The notes under the pieces: model-generated
Told to the model about the DNA's origin: nothing
Seen by the model: only the letters and a program-made list of their open reading frames with translations
The model's database searches: none
Shown: in pieces, positions 46,724-55,624 of the stretch
Layout: every line of letters starts with the position of its first letter
Numbering within the stretch: the stretch's first letter is position 1
Program-made: the position numbers and the translations under genes
Assembly: GCF_015234355.1 (NCBI RefSeq)
Contig: NZ_JADGMV010000001.1
Coordinates: 186,001-250,000, forward strand
Direction: 5' to 3'
DNA: 64,000 nucleotides
From: Psychrobacter sp. NG25
GTDB taxonomy: Bacteria; Pseudomonadota; Gammaproteobacteria; Pseudomonadales; Moraxellaceae

Positions 46724-47590
46724 CTAAGGTGTCACCGAGAGAACACACTGAGTATCCAGTGATCCTGATCCTGTACCAAATGGAATACATAAGGTAGCAG
46801 AAGAAACGTTCTGAACATCCGCTTGCTCATATAGCATTTTGCTTGGTGTCGTAGCCGCTAGCATGCAGTCATTTAGTGAGTTTTTTCCTGACGCTACATT
46901 AGCGCTAATGCTTGTTTTTGCAAAACAAGAACCCTCTGTATCTACAGGCTCACTATAAGATGGCAAAGCGGAAGTAACTCGAATATCAAACTGATGTTTT
47001 TCACTTGTTTTATCCTCAACTTCTTTGCCAAGAACCATATGTGCAAATGCTTCTGCATCATCAGCAGTAGGAGTTGTTGTTACGCTTACTTGCGTAACAA
47101 CAGTTTGTCTTGCGCTAGTATATCCATCTGCACTTGAATAATCGCATATGCCATTATTCAAACTACTCCAGTAACCACCAGCAGCTTGTCTCACTGTTGC
47201 ATTTGCCGTCAGATATTTTTTCGTACGAGGATTAAAGCAGTAGATAAACTCATTTTCTGAATTTTCTTCATTCAATAAGAAATGACCAAATACTCCTGAT
47301 ACACTAGTTACAGATTTATAAGCAGTAGATGTTGTGCTACCATTAACCATCGCTTCTAGTTTTTGGTTAGCACTATCAGATGACTGTAATAAAATAGTAT
47401 TAATCTGATCACTGGTCGCAATCTTAAGATCTGTATTACTTTGTCTAACCGCTATAGCCCCTGCCAACATTATAAGAACCAGAAATAGTAGAACCACTAC
47501 CAGCGTTGCACCTTGCTCAGTACTTCGATATGTCAAACTGATATCGACATTTTTTGCTTTCAAATTTGATGGATAGTGGTAATGAATCAT
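46724..47590 (-). CDS. pilX: Minor pilin assembly protein PilX
   Basis: 288 residues. After a 27-residue polar start comes QGATLVVVLLFLVLIMLAGAIAVRQSNTDLKIA, the PilX N-terminal helix; the position of the pilin Glu5 is Val, as is usual in PilX. The rest is soluble and polar with Cys residues in FIYCFNPRTK, ICDYSS, SCFAKTS and LNDCMLAA, ending with SATLCIPFGTGSGSLDTQC. Sits between pilW and pilY1 with 15-base and 41-base gaps, the standard order. Forms part of the tip complex with PilY1 in relatives. Confidence 0.88.
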   Translation of the reverse strand: MIHYHYPSNLKAKNVDISLTYRSTEQGATLVVVLLFLVLIMLAGAIAVRQSNTDLKIATSDQINTILLQSSDSANQKLEAMVNGSTTSTAYKSVTSVSGVFGHFLLNEENSENEFIYCFNPRTKKYLTANATVRQAAGGYWSSLNNGICDYSSADGYTSARQTVVTQVSVTTTPTADDAEAFAHMVLGKEVEDKTSEKHQFDIRVTSALPSYSEPVDTEGSCFAKTSISANVASGKNSLNDCMLAATTPSKMLYEQADVQNVSSATLCIPFGTGSGSLDTQCVLSVTP

Positions 47591-47605
47591 TTTTGGTCTC
47601 TCTAC

Positions 47606-48595
47606 TCAGGGTGATAAGCTAGTACTGACATTTACTACACGTGCATTACGTAGTAAAGTCGTAGCCTCATAAGTCGAACGTACTTGCTTCGTACGATTAG
47701 CATCTGTCTTTAGCTTGTTGTCTTGACCTAATAAGATAAATTCATCTTGGTCAGCACTCCCTAATACAGCCGTGCTTCCATGTACGATAATGCCTACCTT
47801 AAGAGCTGTTATTGCTGGCTTATCTGTCGTGATAGCTAGATATGCGCTGCTTGGTAGATACATCACCTGTCCGGCATTAGCGCCACTAACTTCTTGTATA
47901 CCTAATAAAACTTTAAACTGATCGGCATTAACGATGAACTCCTGACCTGCTTGACCGAACTGACGTGAATCTGTTCCTGCCATCGAATCATCTATGCCGC
48001 CAGATTGATTAACACGTCCTGCATCACAGGCTAGGACTAAGTCTCTAATAACTCCCGTACTGCTCGCACCTGTCGCTTGACGTAAGAAATAACGTTCTAC
48101 TACAATGTCATTCACCGCAACATCTGATCCTTCACAGTCACTCAAGGTATTGCCTGTAATATTAGTATATTGAATGGTTAGTTGATCACTGCCTACAGTA
48201 GTGTTTGAAACTCCAGTCCAACCATTAGTACCACTAGCGCTATCACCAGCTCGTCTCGTCAAATAACCAGTATCGCTATAAGTCGCTGCTGTAATACCAA
48301 GATTAGCACCTGTTAATACAATGCCACCGTTTACAGTAGTACTATCAATCTGAGTAGAGGGGTTGCCAAGATTCGCTAGTCGCATGTGTTTTTCTAGCTG
48401 CTGTAGCCCAAATACACTTGCATCCTGTAACTCGCTGCCACTCGCTTGGATACTACTGGTTTTTACATTAATTATATAAACTTGAATAACAGCAGCAGAT
48501 ACTATTAGACCAAGAACTAAGGAGATCATTAGCTCTATTAAAGTAAAACCTGCCTGATTGTAATGGCTATATTCACGGTTATGAGAAGATATCAT
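47606..48595 (-). CDS. pilW: Minor pilin PilW
   Basis: Start at 48595, where the ATG overlaps the pilV stop by one base (TGATG); an in-frame upstream start is unlikely. 329 residues. Leader, then [28 protein letters not shown], and the PilW signature SELQDASVFGLQQLEKHMRLANLGNP. Middle is a long soluble domain with one Cys pair (LSDCEGSD / LACDAG). Located between pilV and pilX, the standard minor pilin order. Confidence 0.9.
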   Translation of the reverse strand: MISSHNREYSHYNQAGFTLIELMISLVLGLIVSAAVIQVYIINVKTSSIQASGSELQDASVFGLQQLEKHMRLANLGNPSTQIDSTTVNGGIVLTGANLGITAATYSDTGYLTRRAGDSASGTNGWTGVSNTTVGSDQLTIQYTNITGNTLSDCEGSDVAVNDIVVERYFLRQATGASSTGVIRDLVLACDAGRVNQSGGIDDSMAGTDSRQFGQAGQEFIVNADQFKVLLGIQEVSGANAGQVMYLPSSAYLAITTDKPAITALKVGIIVHGSTAVLGSADQDEFILLGQDNKLKTDANRTKQVRSTYEATTLLRNARVVNVSTSLSP

Positions 48596-49161
48596 CAGTA
48601 AGCCTCCATAATAAAGCACTCTGCACCATTCTTATAAGTACCATTTGCGTTGGCGCATGCATCTTCTGCAGTATTATCTAACGCAACGGTTGTGTCTCCC
48701 CAACTAGCTACAAAACACTGACGTTCTTGGTTGCCCGATGTATCTGGACAACCGCCTGGAACCATACCAACATTAATATCATTTTGGTCTGCATAAGATT
48801 TCATCAACAGTCCATCACGCGTTGCAAGCTGGTCAATAGTACAACTGTCTGCTGCTACGGGCACAGTATCTGTATTTTTTATGCAGCTGTCCTTAGTTAT
48901 GCTAACACCGTCAATACTTATCGAATCCGAAGAACTATTTATGGCAGTTTTAAAAGCACTAATACCACTTGGATTAAGGCGCATTGTCTCTGCACCTCCT
49001 CTCATAATAGTCAAAGAGCGTGTGCGCATTAGGCTTTCATCTGTTGCTTTTATCGCTGACATTTGCATGGCACTAAATCCTAAAACAGCCACAGCTAGTA
49101 ACAGTAATGACACCATCACTTCTATTAGTCCTACGCCTGCTTGCGTGCTTTTAGTATTCAT
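48595..49161 (-). CDS. pilV: Minor pilin PilV
   Basis: 188 residues from the ATG at 49161, which overlaps the fimT stop by one base. Leader MNTKSTQAG, then VGLIEVMVSLLLLAVAVLGFSAMQMSAIK; Val replaces the usual Phe after the cleavage Gly but the Glu at +5 is present, as in PilV/type IV modification proteins. Conserved MRTRSLTIMRGGAETMRLNP follows. Several Cys in the last third (VPAADSC, PGGCPD, RQCFVAS). Part of the tip priming complex with PilW and PilX. Confidence 0.88.
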   Translation of the reverse strand: MNTKSTQAGVGLIEVMVSLLLLAVAVLGFSAMQMSAIKATDESLMRTRSLTIMRGGAETMRLNPSGISAFKTAINSSSDSISIDGVSITKDSCIKNTDTVPVAADSCTIDQLATRDGLLMKSYADQNDINVGMVPGGCPDTSGNQERQCFVASWGDTTVALDNTAEDACANANGTYKNGAECFIMEAY

Positions 49162-49667
49162 CAACAGTTCCCAGCATTCATAGTATTAACATTAGCAATT
49201 GTAGTGAGTTCTACTTGTTTAGGTGTCTCATTATCAGACCCGCTATCACAGATCGTATATAGGACTGTCGCGCTATTATCTATTGTCTTATTTGGTTTGA
49301 AAACGATATTGGTTACAGTAGACGGTGTAATCGTCTGAGTTACCGTACTCCTGTCACTGATATCGTAGCTAGAGATATCGACATTATTAGCTTGCAGTGT
49401 AATCGTCTGAGGGCTAACAGTGTCATCATATATAACCGTTATATCTTGACGGCGGATAATACTTTCGACCTTAGCTTCTTTCAATGCAGTAAGTAGTGTC
49501 GAAGTAGTAGACTTCACACGCTGATTAGCAAACTGAGTATTCATACTAGGCACGGCAATACTAACAATAATGACAAGCACAGCAATCGTTACCAACAGCT
49601 CAATCAGAGTAAATCCGGAGCTGTTCATTCGTAAACTGATTGGTAGACTATTTGTAGATGCGTTCAC
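49161..49667 (-). CDS. Minor pilin FimT/FimU (GspH family)
   Basis: First gene of the minor pilin operon. 168 residues from a GTG at 49667, preceded by AGGGAT. Leader of 18 residues, then GFTLIELLVTIAVLVIIVSIAVPSMNTQFANQRVKSTTSTLLTALKEAKVESIIRRQDITV, the GspH/FimT pattern. C-terminal Cys pair YTICDSG / MNAGNC. The FimT or FimU name depends on the outgroup; both are the leading minor pilin of this operon type. Its stop overlaps the pilV start. Confidence 0.85.
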   Translation of the reverse strand: MNASTNSLPISLRMNSSGFTLIELLVTIAVLVIIVSIAVPSMNTQFANQRVKSTTSTLLTALKEAKVESIIRRQDITVIYDDTVSPQTITLQANNVDISSYDISDRSTVTQTITPSTVTNIVFKPNKTIDNSATVLYTICDSGSDNETPKQVELTTIANVNTMNAGNC

Positions 49668-50026
49668 ATCAAATCCCTATTTATAACGGCCGTTGTCTGT
49701 CTGATGGCGATGCTAAGCTTCGCTGAAAACGTTAATCATAGACTCGTATTTTTATATCGTTTTCGCCAAACTTTTTATGTTCATAGAACATAGAACCTGC
49801 AATTTTTATTCCATAATTCTTGGTTGCTACTTAATAAGGAAGTAGTAACGGATGCGTCAACAGTACAAGCTGTCTAGGACTCGTCATTTTGTTATATGGC
49901 TTAATTTAGTAGCAAGAGAAATATTTTGTTAATAGCCAACAAATTACTATATACAGTTTTCACAATATAGCGCTAAGGTAACAAATTAGCAACATATTAG
50001 TATATTTCTAGTAGTGAAAATAGCTG
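49668..50026. other. Upstream region of the minor pilin operon
   Basis: About 360 AT-rich bases between comF (reading left, ends here) and fimT is to the left, so this gap holds the operon promoter. It has the 17-bp palindrome at 49776-49792, GATATAAAAATAC about 90 bases before fimT on the minus strand as a possible -10, and no terminator after comF. Confidence 0.4.
49776..49792. promoter_or_regulatory. Perfect 17-bp palindrome upstream of fimT
   Basis: TATGTTC-ATA-GAACATA, perfect seven-base arms, 109-125 bases before the fimT start. A probable operator; the protein is unknown. Confidence 0.5.
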
Positions 50027-50860
50027 TTAAGGTTGACTTCCATGTGCTAAAGCATAGGCAGACAGTAGGTAGTTGTTATGACTTTGGTTATCTAACGTGG
50101 TTGCTTTTGGTACAGACAGTACACGTCCTAACGCTTGTAAGCTGGCGCCTGTGGTCGCAACATCATCGAATAGTAATAAGCGTTTGACGGGTGGATTTTC
50201 TATCAATATAAAGGCATTGTCTAAATTACTTAAGCGCTCAGCACGCGTCAGTCCTTGCTGACTAATAGTATCGTCAACTCTCATGACGCCTTGCCACAAT
50301 GGTATCCGCCAATGCTTGGACAGTTGTGCCGATAAAATACTTACTGGATCGAAACCACGTTTTACTAATCGTTGATCGGTCGTTGGCATGGCGACAATCA
50401 CGCTATTACCCTGATGACAACCACGCGGCCGTGGTAACTGACGTATGGCATGCAGCAGTATTGGCAGTTTGGTTATATCTTCGTGATGTTTAAAGGCTCT
50501 AATAGCTTGACGAATCGGATAGTCATAATAGGTGGCGGCCTTAACAGATAGTGAGGTGTCAGCAGAAATATCAACCTCAAAAGGCTTAGGCAACCACGCT
50601 ATACTATGATGACAGTGAGCACACAGTAGCCCTCTATTTAAGAGACGATAAGCCTGTTTCATCAACTTGGCAGAGAGAGATTTATCATTTGAAGATCTAA
50701 ATACTGTATTGGTATTTAGGGCATCATTACTATTTAGCCTTGATTGGCTTTGTAACAGTTGAGACGATGGTGAACTACGATAAACACGGCATAACTGGCA
50801 ACGTATATCTAAATACTCTGCCAGCCATAGCCCAGTTTGGTAAGGCGCTAATCGCCGCAT
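50027..50860 (-). CDS. comF: ComF family protein (phosphoribosyltransferase fold)
   Basis: Needed for natural transformation in several bacteria; the exact role is unresolved. Seen: an N-terminal zinc-finger-like Cys set (CQLCRVY near 18 and CAHCHH near 78), and a PRTase domain with YDYPIRQAIRAFKHHED, VIVAMPTTDQRLVKRGFDPV and the PRPP loop LLLFDDVATTGASLQALG. Length 277 includes an unusual polar insert between the two Cys pairs. With the type IV pilus genes on both sides, a role in DNA uptake is plausible but only by context. pldA lies just upstream on the same strand with a 24-base gap. Confidence 0.88.
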   Translation of the reverse strand: MRRLAPYQTGLWLAEYLDIRCQLCRVYRSSPSSQLLQSQSRLNSNDALNTNTVFRSSNDKSLSAKLMKQAYRLLNRGLLCAHCHHSIAWLPKPFEVDISADTSLSVKAATYYDYPIRQAIRAFKHHEDITKLPILLHAIRQLPRPRGCHQGNSVIVAMPTTDQRLVKRGFDPVSILSAQLSKHWRIPLWQGVMRVDDTISQQGLTRAERLSNLDNAFILIENPPVKRLLLFDDVATTGASLQALGRVLSVPKATTLDNQSHNNYLLSAYALAHGSQP

Positions 50861-50884
50861 AAATTACCGTAAGTAGACAAGCTA

Positions 50885-52357
50885 TTAAAAACCGCGCCAG
50901 TCATTCAGCACAATACCGAAACCGATAGAGGTGTTTTCATGATTGTAGTCTATGATAGACTCACCATAACCTTGGAAAAGCTGCACATAACCATTAACGT
51001 TTTCTGACAATGGATAAATATAATCTATTTGAGCCGCGCCTTTATTGGTGCCTGGATTATAGCGAAGGGTTCCGCTCAAGCTTTGTTGATCAGGCAGATC
51101 ATATAAGAACTTGATATCACCATAGCCCATATAGTCTTCAATATCTGGGTTGTCATCCGTACTACTACTCTCGTTATTTACTCGAGCCCATAAGCGCGGT
51201 ACGATCGATAGCTTGCCCCACTCTGCGCCTGCCATCAGGTAAGCACGGTTCCATGAACGTGATAAAGGATCATCTTGTCCATTAGAATGGTGAATGGCAC
51301 CAGCACCCAACATACGCAGACGCCCGCCAAATGGTAGATTGGCGGCGACAGGTTGAGTCAGGAATATTTCGGGCTGATAGTCAGTCGCACGGAATGGACG
51401 TGAGTTATCTTCGTTATAGACCTGCCAATGCGACTCTTGTGTATAACCAAACCATAAATCAGCATTGCTATCGAATAAATCTTCTGCAACTTTAGATTTC
51501 AAAGATATCTGGAACTTTAGCTCAGATTCCCTTACATCATTAGAAGTGAAAGACTCTGTGTTCCGCGTTGGTGTGCTTGGGTTTAAATTAGGATCAAAAG
51601 TATAAAATAGCGGTAATAGATAAGTCGGTCGATACGGTCTTACGGTCCAAGTCCCGCGCTCACTATTTTTATCTAAATCATAAGATAAGCTCAGTGGTGT
51701 ATATCTTTCGATATCAGTCTGCGTGACACCTATATTTGATAAAATCTGTGCCTCACTATTAGTGTCATCTTCTGTTTCTACGCTGTTGTTTTTCTCCAAG
51801 TTGCTTTTTGCGAGTCGTTGATTGCTCACTAAAATAGTATCTGCATCTTCAACCGTCGTACCACTCATAGCCGTTTCATCCTCAGCAAATACCACTTGTG
51901 GATTGCCTGAAATCGTACTTTGAAAGGTTTTTGCCAAATCTACAGGCTGTTTGGTCGTGGTGTAGCTCGGTGTTTTACCTTGGTCAGCCACTTTATCGAA
52001 ACAGGCCAAACGTGCGGCACTGTTCTGCACTTGAGTACAATCAAAAAACAACTTCGCCTGCTCAGCAATAAACTCTTTGCTCACTACTTTGCGATTTTGT
52101 TCAGCCGTATCTGATTTTGTTGACTGCTCATCTATACCTTGTGGTATTTCAGAATCTTCATATTCAAATGCTATCTCTGGTATTGGCAACTCATTATAAT
52201 TTTGCGTATTGTCGGCAGCATGCACCTGCACTGTCAAGCAAGTTAACGCTATTCCGATAGCAATATTCAGATGATGTTTCTCTGTTTGAAGTAAGATATT
52301 TTTTCTCGCTTTGGTAAGAGGCATAGATGGGCGCTGTGCAGTGATATGGGGAAACAT
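50885..52357 (-). CDS. pldA: Outer membrane phospholipase A
   Basis: Calcium-dependent acyl hydrolase in the outer membrane. The ATG at 52357 is chosen for AAAGGATACTT just upstream; it gives 490 residues with a signal peptide ending near CLTVQVHA. Seen: an acidic periplasmic region (about 50-230) with FFDCTQVQNSAARLACFDKVAD, a small Cys domain seen in other Moraxellaceae homologues; then a beta-barrel with LSYDLDKNSERGTWTVRPYRPTYLLP, catalytic AIHHSNGQDDPLSRSWNRAYL (His-Ser and Asn) and WRGF at the end. The N-terminal extension is about 200 residues longer than the E. coli protein (289). Confidence 0.92.
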   Translation of the reverse strand: MFPHITAQRPSMPLTKARKNILLQTEKHHLNIAIGIALTCLTVQVHAADNTQNYNELPIPEIAFEYEDSEIPQGIDEQSTKSDTAEQNRKVVSKEFIAEQAKLFFDCTQVQNSAARLACFDKVADQGKTPSYTTTKQPVDLAKTFQSTISGNPQVVFAEDETAMSGTTVEDADTILVSNQRLAKSNLEKNNSVETEDDTNSEAQILSNIGVTQTDIERYTPLSLSYDLDKNSERGTWTVRPYRPTYLLPLFYTFDPNLNPSTPTRNTESFTSNDVRESELKFQISLKSKVAEDLFDSNADLWFGYTQESHWQVYNEDNSRPFRATDYQPEIFLTQPVAANLPFGGRLRMLGAGAIHHSNGQDDPLSRSWNRAYLMAGAEWGKLSIVPRLWARVNNESSSTDDNPDIEDYMGYGDIKFLYDLPDQQSLSGTLRYNPGTNKGAAQIDYIYPLSENVNGYVQLFQGYGESIIDYNHENTSIGFGIVLNDWRGF

Positions 52358-52748
52358 AAGTATCCTTTGTCTCACTGGCATCATCGCCAGCAAGTATATG
52401 AAGTAATGAATATGACCATTAGCGTCATCGCTAAAATAGAACAAGACCAATGATATTCAGGTATAAAAGTCCAAAAATCTCATTGGAAATGCGTCTTTAG
52501 CATTGTTGCTTTATTGTAATGAAAATATGGATATTATACTAGCGTTATCGCTTCATAATACAAATGTAGATATGAATAAAAGATGTTAAACCAAGTGCTT
52601 AGTCTCACTATGATAGACAATTCTTAAGCACATTAAAAAAGCCAATATACTATCACCATAGTATATTGGCTCTTTCGGATTATTAAGCCTTAGCAAAAGA
52701 CTTACCCATATTGTTAAGTATGAGCCATTAAATATGAACTATTAATGA
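52358..52748. other. Intergenic region pldA-dsbD
   Basis: 390 AT-rich bases with the pldA promoter region and the dsbD terminator at 52641-52670. TGATATTCAGG and TATTATACTAGCG are weak -10 candidates. Nothing else seen. Confidence 0.35.
52641..52670 (-). terminator. Terminator after dsbD
   Basis: GCCAATATACTA-TGGTGA-TAGTATATTGGC then TTTTTT on the minus strand. Confidence 0.9.
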
Positions 52749-54902
52749 TCAATTATTAAGCATCGTCAATGTCTGCTCAAACTCTGAACGACCAATTTCA
52801 CCTACTTGTTGATTGACCAGTTGACCATCCTGATAGTACAGTAAAGCAGGTGGGCCAAATAACTTATAGCGTGCCAAGATAGCTTTAGAGTCAGCCGTAG
52901 TCTCAGTGATATCAAGTTTGACCAATTGCCAGTCTTGCATCTGTACAGGACGATTATGGAACAAATTCTTGTCCATAATACGACATTCTATGCACCACTC
53001 AGCGGTGACATCTACTATGACTTTTGGATTGGCAGCGATAATGACATCTAACTCAGCCAAAGTAGTGACAGTCTGATCCGTTACATTATTAGCAGCTGGC
53101 TGACTCGTCGTTGATTGTGTCATCGGTGCCGCACTCAATGACGCAAGCGGATGTAGACTATCATCGTTACCTAACGCTGCACCTACCATCAAACAAGCTG
53201 CCCAAATACCTGCGAGCAAACTTAATGCTTGCGTGAGCATTCGACCTTTACCCAACCAGCTCCATGCCCACGTTGCTACTACCATGAACCATAGTGCCCA
53301 CACTATCAGCATCACTGGCGATATAAAGACTCGTTCAATTAATAATAGCGCCACAGCAAATAGTAGTAAGGCAAAACCTTGCTTGACCCAATTCATCCAC
53401 TCGCCAGCTTTCGGCATGATTTTACCTTGAGTTGCACCGATTAGAATAAGCGGAGCCGACAAACCAAACCCAAGCATAAATAAAGCAGCGAAACCGAGCA
53501 ACGGACTACCAATAGTAGACACCGCTAGCAGCGCACCGAATAATGGTGCAGAGACACAAGGTGATACGACTAAAGCTGACAAGAAGCCAGCGACCAAACT
53601 ACCACCTGTACTACCAAGCTTACTATCACCTGCTTGGCTCAACCCTTGCATTTTGCTACTAATGCCTCGTGGCAATCGGACACTAAACACCCCTAGCATA
53701 TAGAGCGCTAGTAAAACGAAGACGATCGCAAAACTGATTAGGATGATGGGGTTTTGTAGCCAACCAATAATGCCCAATGACTCACCGAACACCGCAATGA
53801 CAGCACCCAAAATACCATACGCAGTCGCTACACCGATGGCATAACTGGTGGTTAAGATAACGCCACGTTTAACCGTTGGGTTCTCTTCACGAGCGACAAT
53901 ATTGGCAACGATAGGCAGCATAGGTAATACACATGGTGTCAAAGCCAAGCCAAGCCCTGCTAAAAACAGTAAAATCAGTGCCAATCCAGGATGCGTTCCT
54001 AAACCAAAAGGATCGCTATCGACGACACTATTGGCGGGAGCTACTGTATTACTTTGAGCGTTAGCATTGTTAGCCGTGGTCTCTCCATCTGCTCCGGAAA
54101 TAGTATTAGTCGCTGTCAGCTCGCTGTCTAGCGAGCCTTCATCTAGCAAGGCATAATCAATAACCTCATCATCTGCTTGTGCTTGCCCTGCTTCAGCATT
54201 GTCTGTATCAATATCATTTTCAGACACCTGTGAACCAGCTGCCAGACTAACGTCAGCTGCTAAATCAACATTAGAAGTATCAGTGCTACCTCCTACAGAC
54301 TGTGGCGTTGTAGCAGCGATATTAATAGTCGTGTTAATTTTTTCAGGTGGATAGCATAGTCCTGCCTTAGCACAACCCTGCCAACCGATAACGACAGCGG
54401 CATTGTCTAAATTATTTCCACTCTTATTCGTCAGAGTCGTGGTTGCGACCATATTGATCTGATCAAATACAGGTACTTTTCCAAAGGTAGGATCATCAAT
54501 CAGCACAGGCTTCTGACTAAAGGTGAACGGTGCTGCTGTCACTCCATCAGGCAGTGTTAACTTGATTTTATCTTTATAAACATAATGCGCAGGCGTGATA
54601 TCGAAATTAATGGCTAAGCGTGTACCACTACCCGTGGCGGTAGTATCCGTAATGACTTGAAATGCTTCATCGACTGGTAGGAATTTTGGCTGCGCCGCAC
54701 TCTTACTATTGCCAAACAAGTCACCCAATCCAGCTGCTTGCGTCGTCATGGACGTCGCTGCCAACCCAGTAGCCACTACACCAGTAGGCAATAAACCTGC
54801 GAATAATGAGCTACTGCTTATCGCAAATGCTATTAGGTAGGACTTCTTAGCAGGACGGCTTAGCGTTAGCGATGACGGGTTTTCTTTTGCCTTAATCGAC
54901 AT
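52749..54902 (-). CDS. dsbD: Thiol:disulphide interchange protein DsbD
   Basis: Carries electrons from cytosolic thioredoxin through the membrane to DsbC and other periplasmic thiol proteins. Seen: signal peptide; N-terminal alpha domain with Cys pair in GWQGCAKAGLCYPP (about residues 180-190); a Gln/Asn/Ala/Asp linker (about 200-295); eight-helix beta domain with LTPCVLPMLPI and VVSPCVSAPLFGALL, whose cysteines pair; and a C-terminal thioredoxin-like gamma domain with AEWCIECRIMDKN. 717 residues against 565 in E. coli, mostly due to the linker. All redox cysteines are present. It partners with the DsbC-like lipoprotein at 24603. Confidence 0.95.
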   Translation of the reverse strand: MSIKAKENPSSLTLSRPAKKSYLIAFAISSSSLFAGLLPTGVVATGLAATSMTTQAAGLGDLFGNSKSAAQPKFLPVDEAFQVITDTTATGSGTRLAINFDITPAHYVYKDKIKLTLPDGVTAAPFTFSQKPVLIDDPTFGKVPVFDQINMVATTTLTNKSGNNLDNAAVVIGWQGCAKAGLCYPPEKINTTINIAATTPQSVGGSTDTSNVDLAADVSLAAGSQVSENDIDTDNAEAGQAQADDEVIDYALLDEGSLDSELTATNTISGADGETTANNANAQSNTVAPANSVVDSDPFGLGTHPGLALILLFLAGLGLALTPCVLPMLPIVANIVAREENPTVKRGVILTTSYAIGVATAYGILGAVIAVFGESLGIIGWLQNPIILISFAIVFVLLALYMLGVFSVRLPRGISSKMQGLSQAGDSKLGSTGGSLVAGFLSALVVSPCVSAPLFGALLAVSTIGSPLLGFAALFMLGFGLSAPLILIGATQGKIMPKAGEWMNWVKQGFALLLFAVALLLIERVFISPVMLIVWALWFMVVATWAWSWLGKGRMLTQALSLLAGIWAACLMVGAALGNDDSLHPLASLSAAPMTQSTTSQPAANNVTDQTVTTLAELDVIIAANPKVIVDVTAEWCIECRIMDKNLFHNRPVQMQDWQLVKLDITETTADSKAILARYKLFGPPALLYYQDGQLVNQQVGEIGRSEFEQTLTMLNN

Positions 54903-54931
54903 GAATGGCTACCTATTTATGACCAATATTC

Positions 54932-55026
54932 TATAGTTGAATTCAAATAATTTCGATACAAGAAAACCGAGTGCAAGTTATACGTTAGTATGCTTAGCGA
55001 GGATGACGATGTAGCGGATTTATATG
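54932..55026 (-). repeat. Dispersed extragenic repeat, copy B (about 95 bp)
   Basis: Reverse complement of copy A at 7192-7285, including GAATTCAAATAATTTCGATAC and CCGAGTGCAAGTTATA. It occupies most of the gap between dsbD and the DsbD-alpha gene. Confidence 0.8.
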
Positions 55027-55069
55027 TTTATGACTATGTTTACGACCAAGAGTTAAATCGACTTACTCA

Positions 55070-55624
55070 CTATCTAACAGCGATATCGACGGTGGTTTTT
55101 ACCTTTTCTGGTGGATAACACAGTCCTGCCGTGGCACAGCCTTGCCATCCAATCACAACTGGCACATTCTTAGCACCTTTACCATTATTCGTGGTCAGCA
55201 TCGTAGTGGCCACCATATTTCTTTGCGTAAATACAGGTACCTTACCAAAGGTCGGATCATCAATTGAGACAGGGGATTGACTAAAAGTAAACGGTGTAGC
55301 GCTCACGCCTTTAGGGAAATTCAAGGTTAATTTATTCTTATAGACATAATGGCCTGGTGTGATATCAAAATTAATCGATAAGCGCGTGCCTTTAGATGTC
55401 ACCTTAGTACTACTCACCACTTGAAAAGCTTTATCAACGGGCAAAAACTTTGATTTGGTATTACTGTTACTGAACAACTCACCTAAGCCAGCGGCCTGCG
55501 CACTCATGGATGTCATTGACAATCCAGCCATTAATGAAGCACCCATAACGGTAAATGCAAGCAAATAAGATTTGTTAGCCGGACGCTTTAGTATTGCGGC
55601 TGATGTTGACGTTTGGATTGACAT
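55070..55624 (-). CDS. Stand-alone DsbD N-terminal (alpha) domain protein
   Basis: 184-residue exported protein with the DsbD alpha-domain only: signal peptide with the same RPAxKSYL start as the neighbouring DsbD, then LGELFSNSNTKSKFLPVDKAFQVVSSTKV, INFDITPGHYVYKNKLTLNFPKGV, FGKVPVFTQRNMVATT and the redox pair GWQGCATAGLCYPPEKV. No linker, beta or gamma domain. It is about 65% identical to the dsbD N-terminal portion by eye and ends just after the domain, so it is a partial duplicate that kept its signal peptide. Could shuttle electrons or capture haem-free/oxidised partners; function unknown. Codes 167 bases upstream of dsbD on the same strand. Confidence 0.88.
   Translation of the reverse strand: MSIQTSTSAAILKRPANKSYLLAFTVMGASLMAGLSMTSMSAQAAGLGELFSNSNTKSKFLPVDKAFQVVSSTKVTSKGTRLSINFDITPGHYVYKNKLTLNFPKGVSATPFTFSQSPVSIDDPTFGKVPVFTQRNMVATTMLTTNNGKGAKNVPVVIGWQGCATAGLCYPPEKVKTTVDIAVR

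Noticed and set aside
46683..46790. 36-residue N-terminal extension of PilY1
   Set aside because: It overlaps pilX and lacks a ribosome site, while the ATG at 46682 has AAGGA and a signal-like helix after it.
48727..49338. Plus-strand frames opposite pilV and fimT
   Set aside because: They overlap well-supported minor pilin genes in full and have no start signals.
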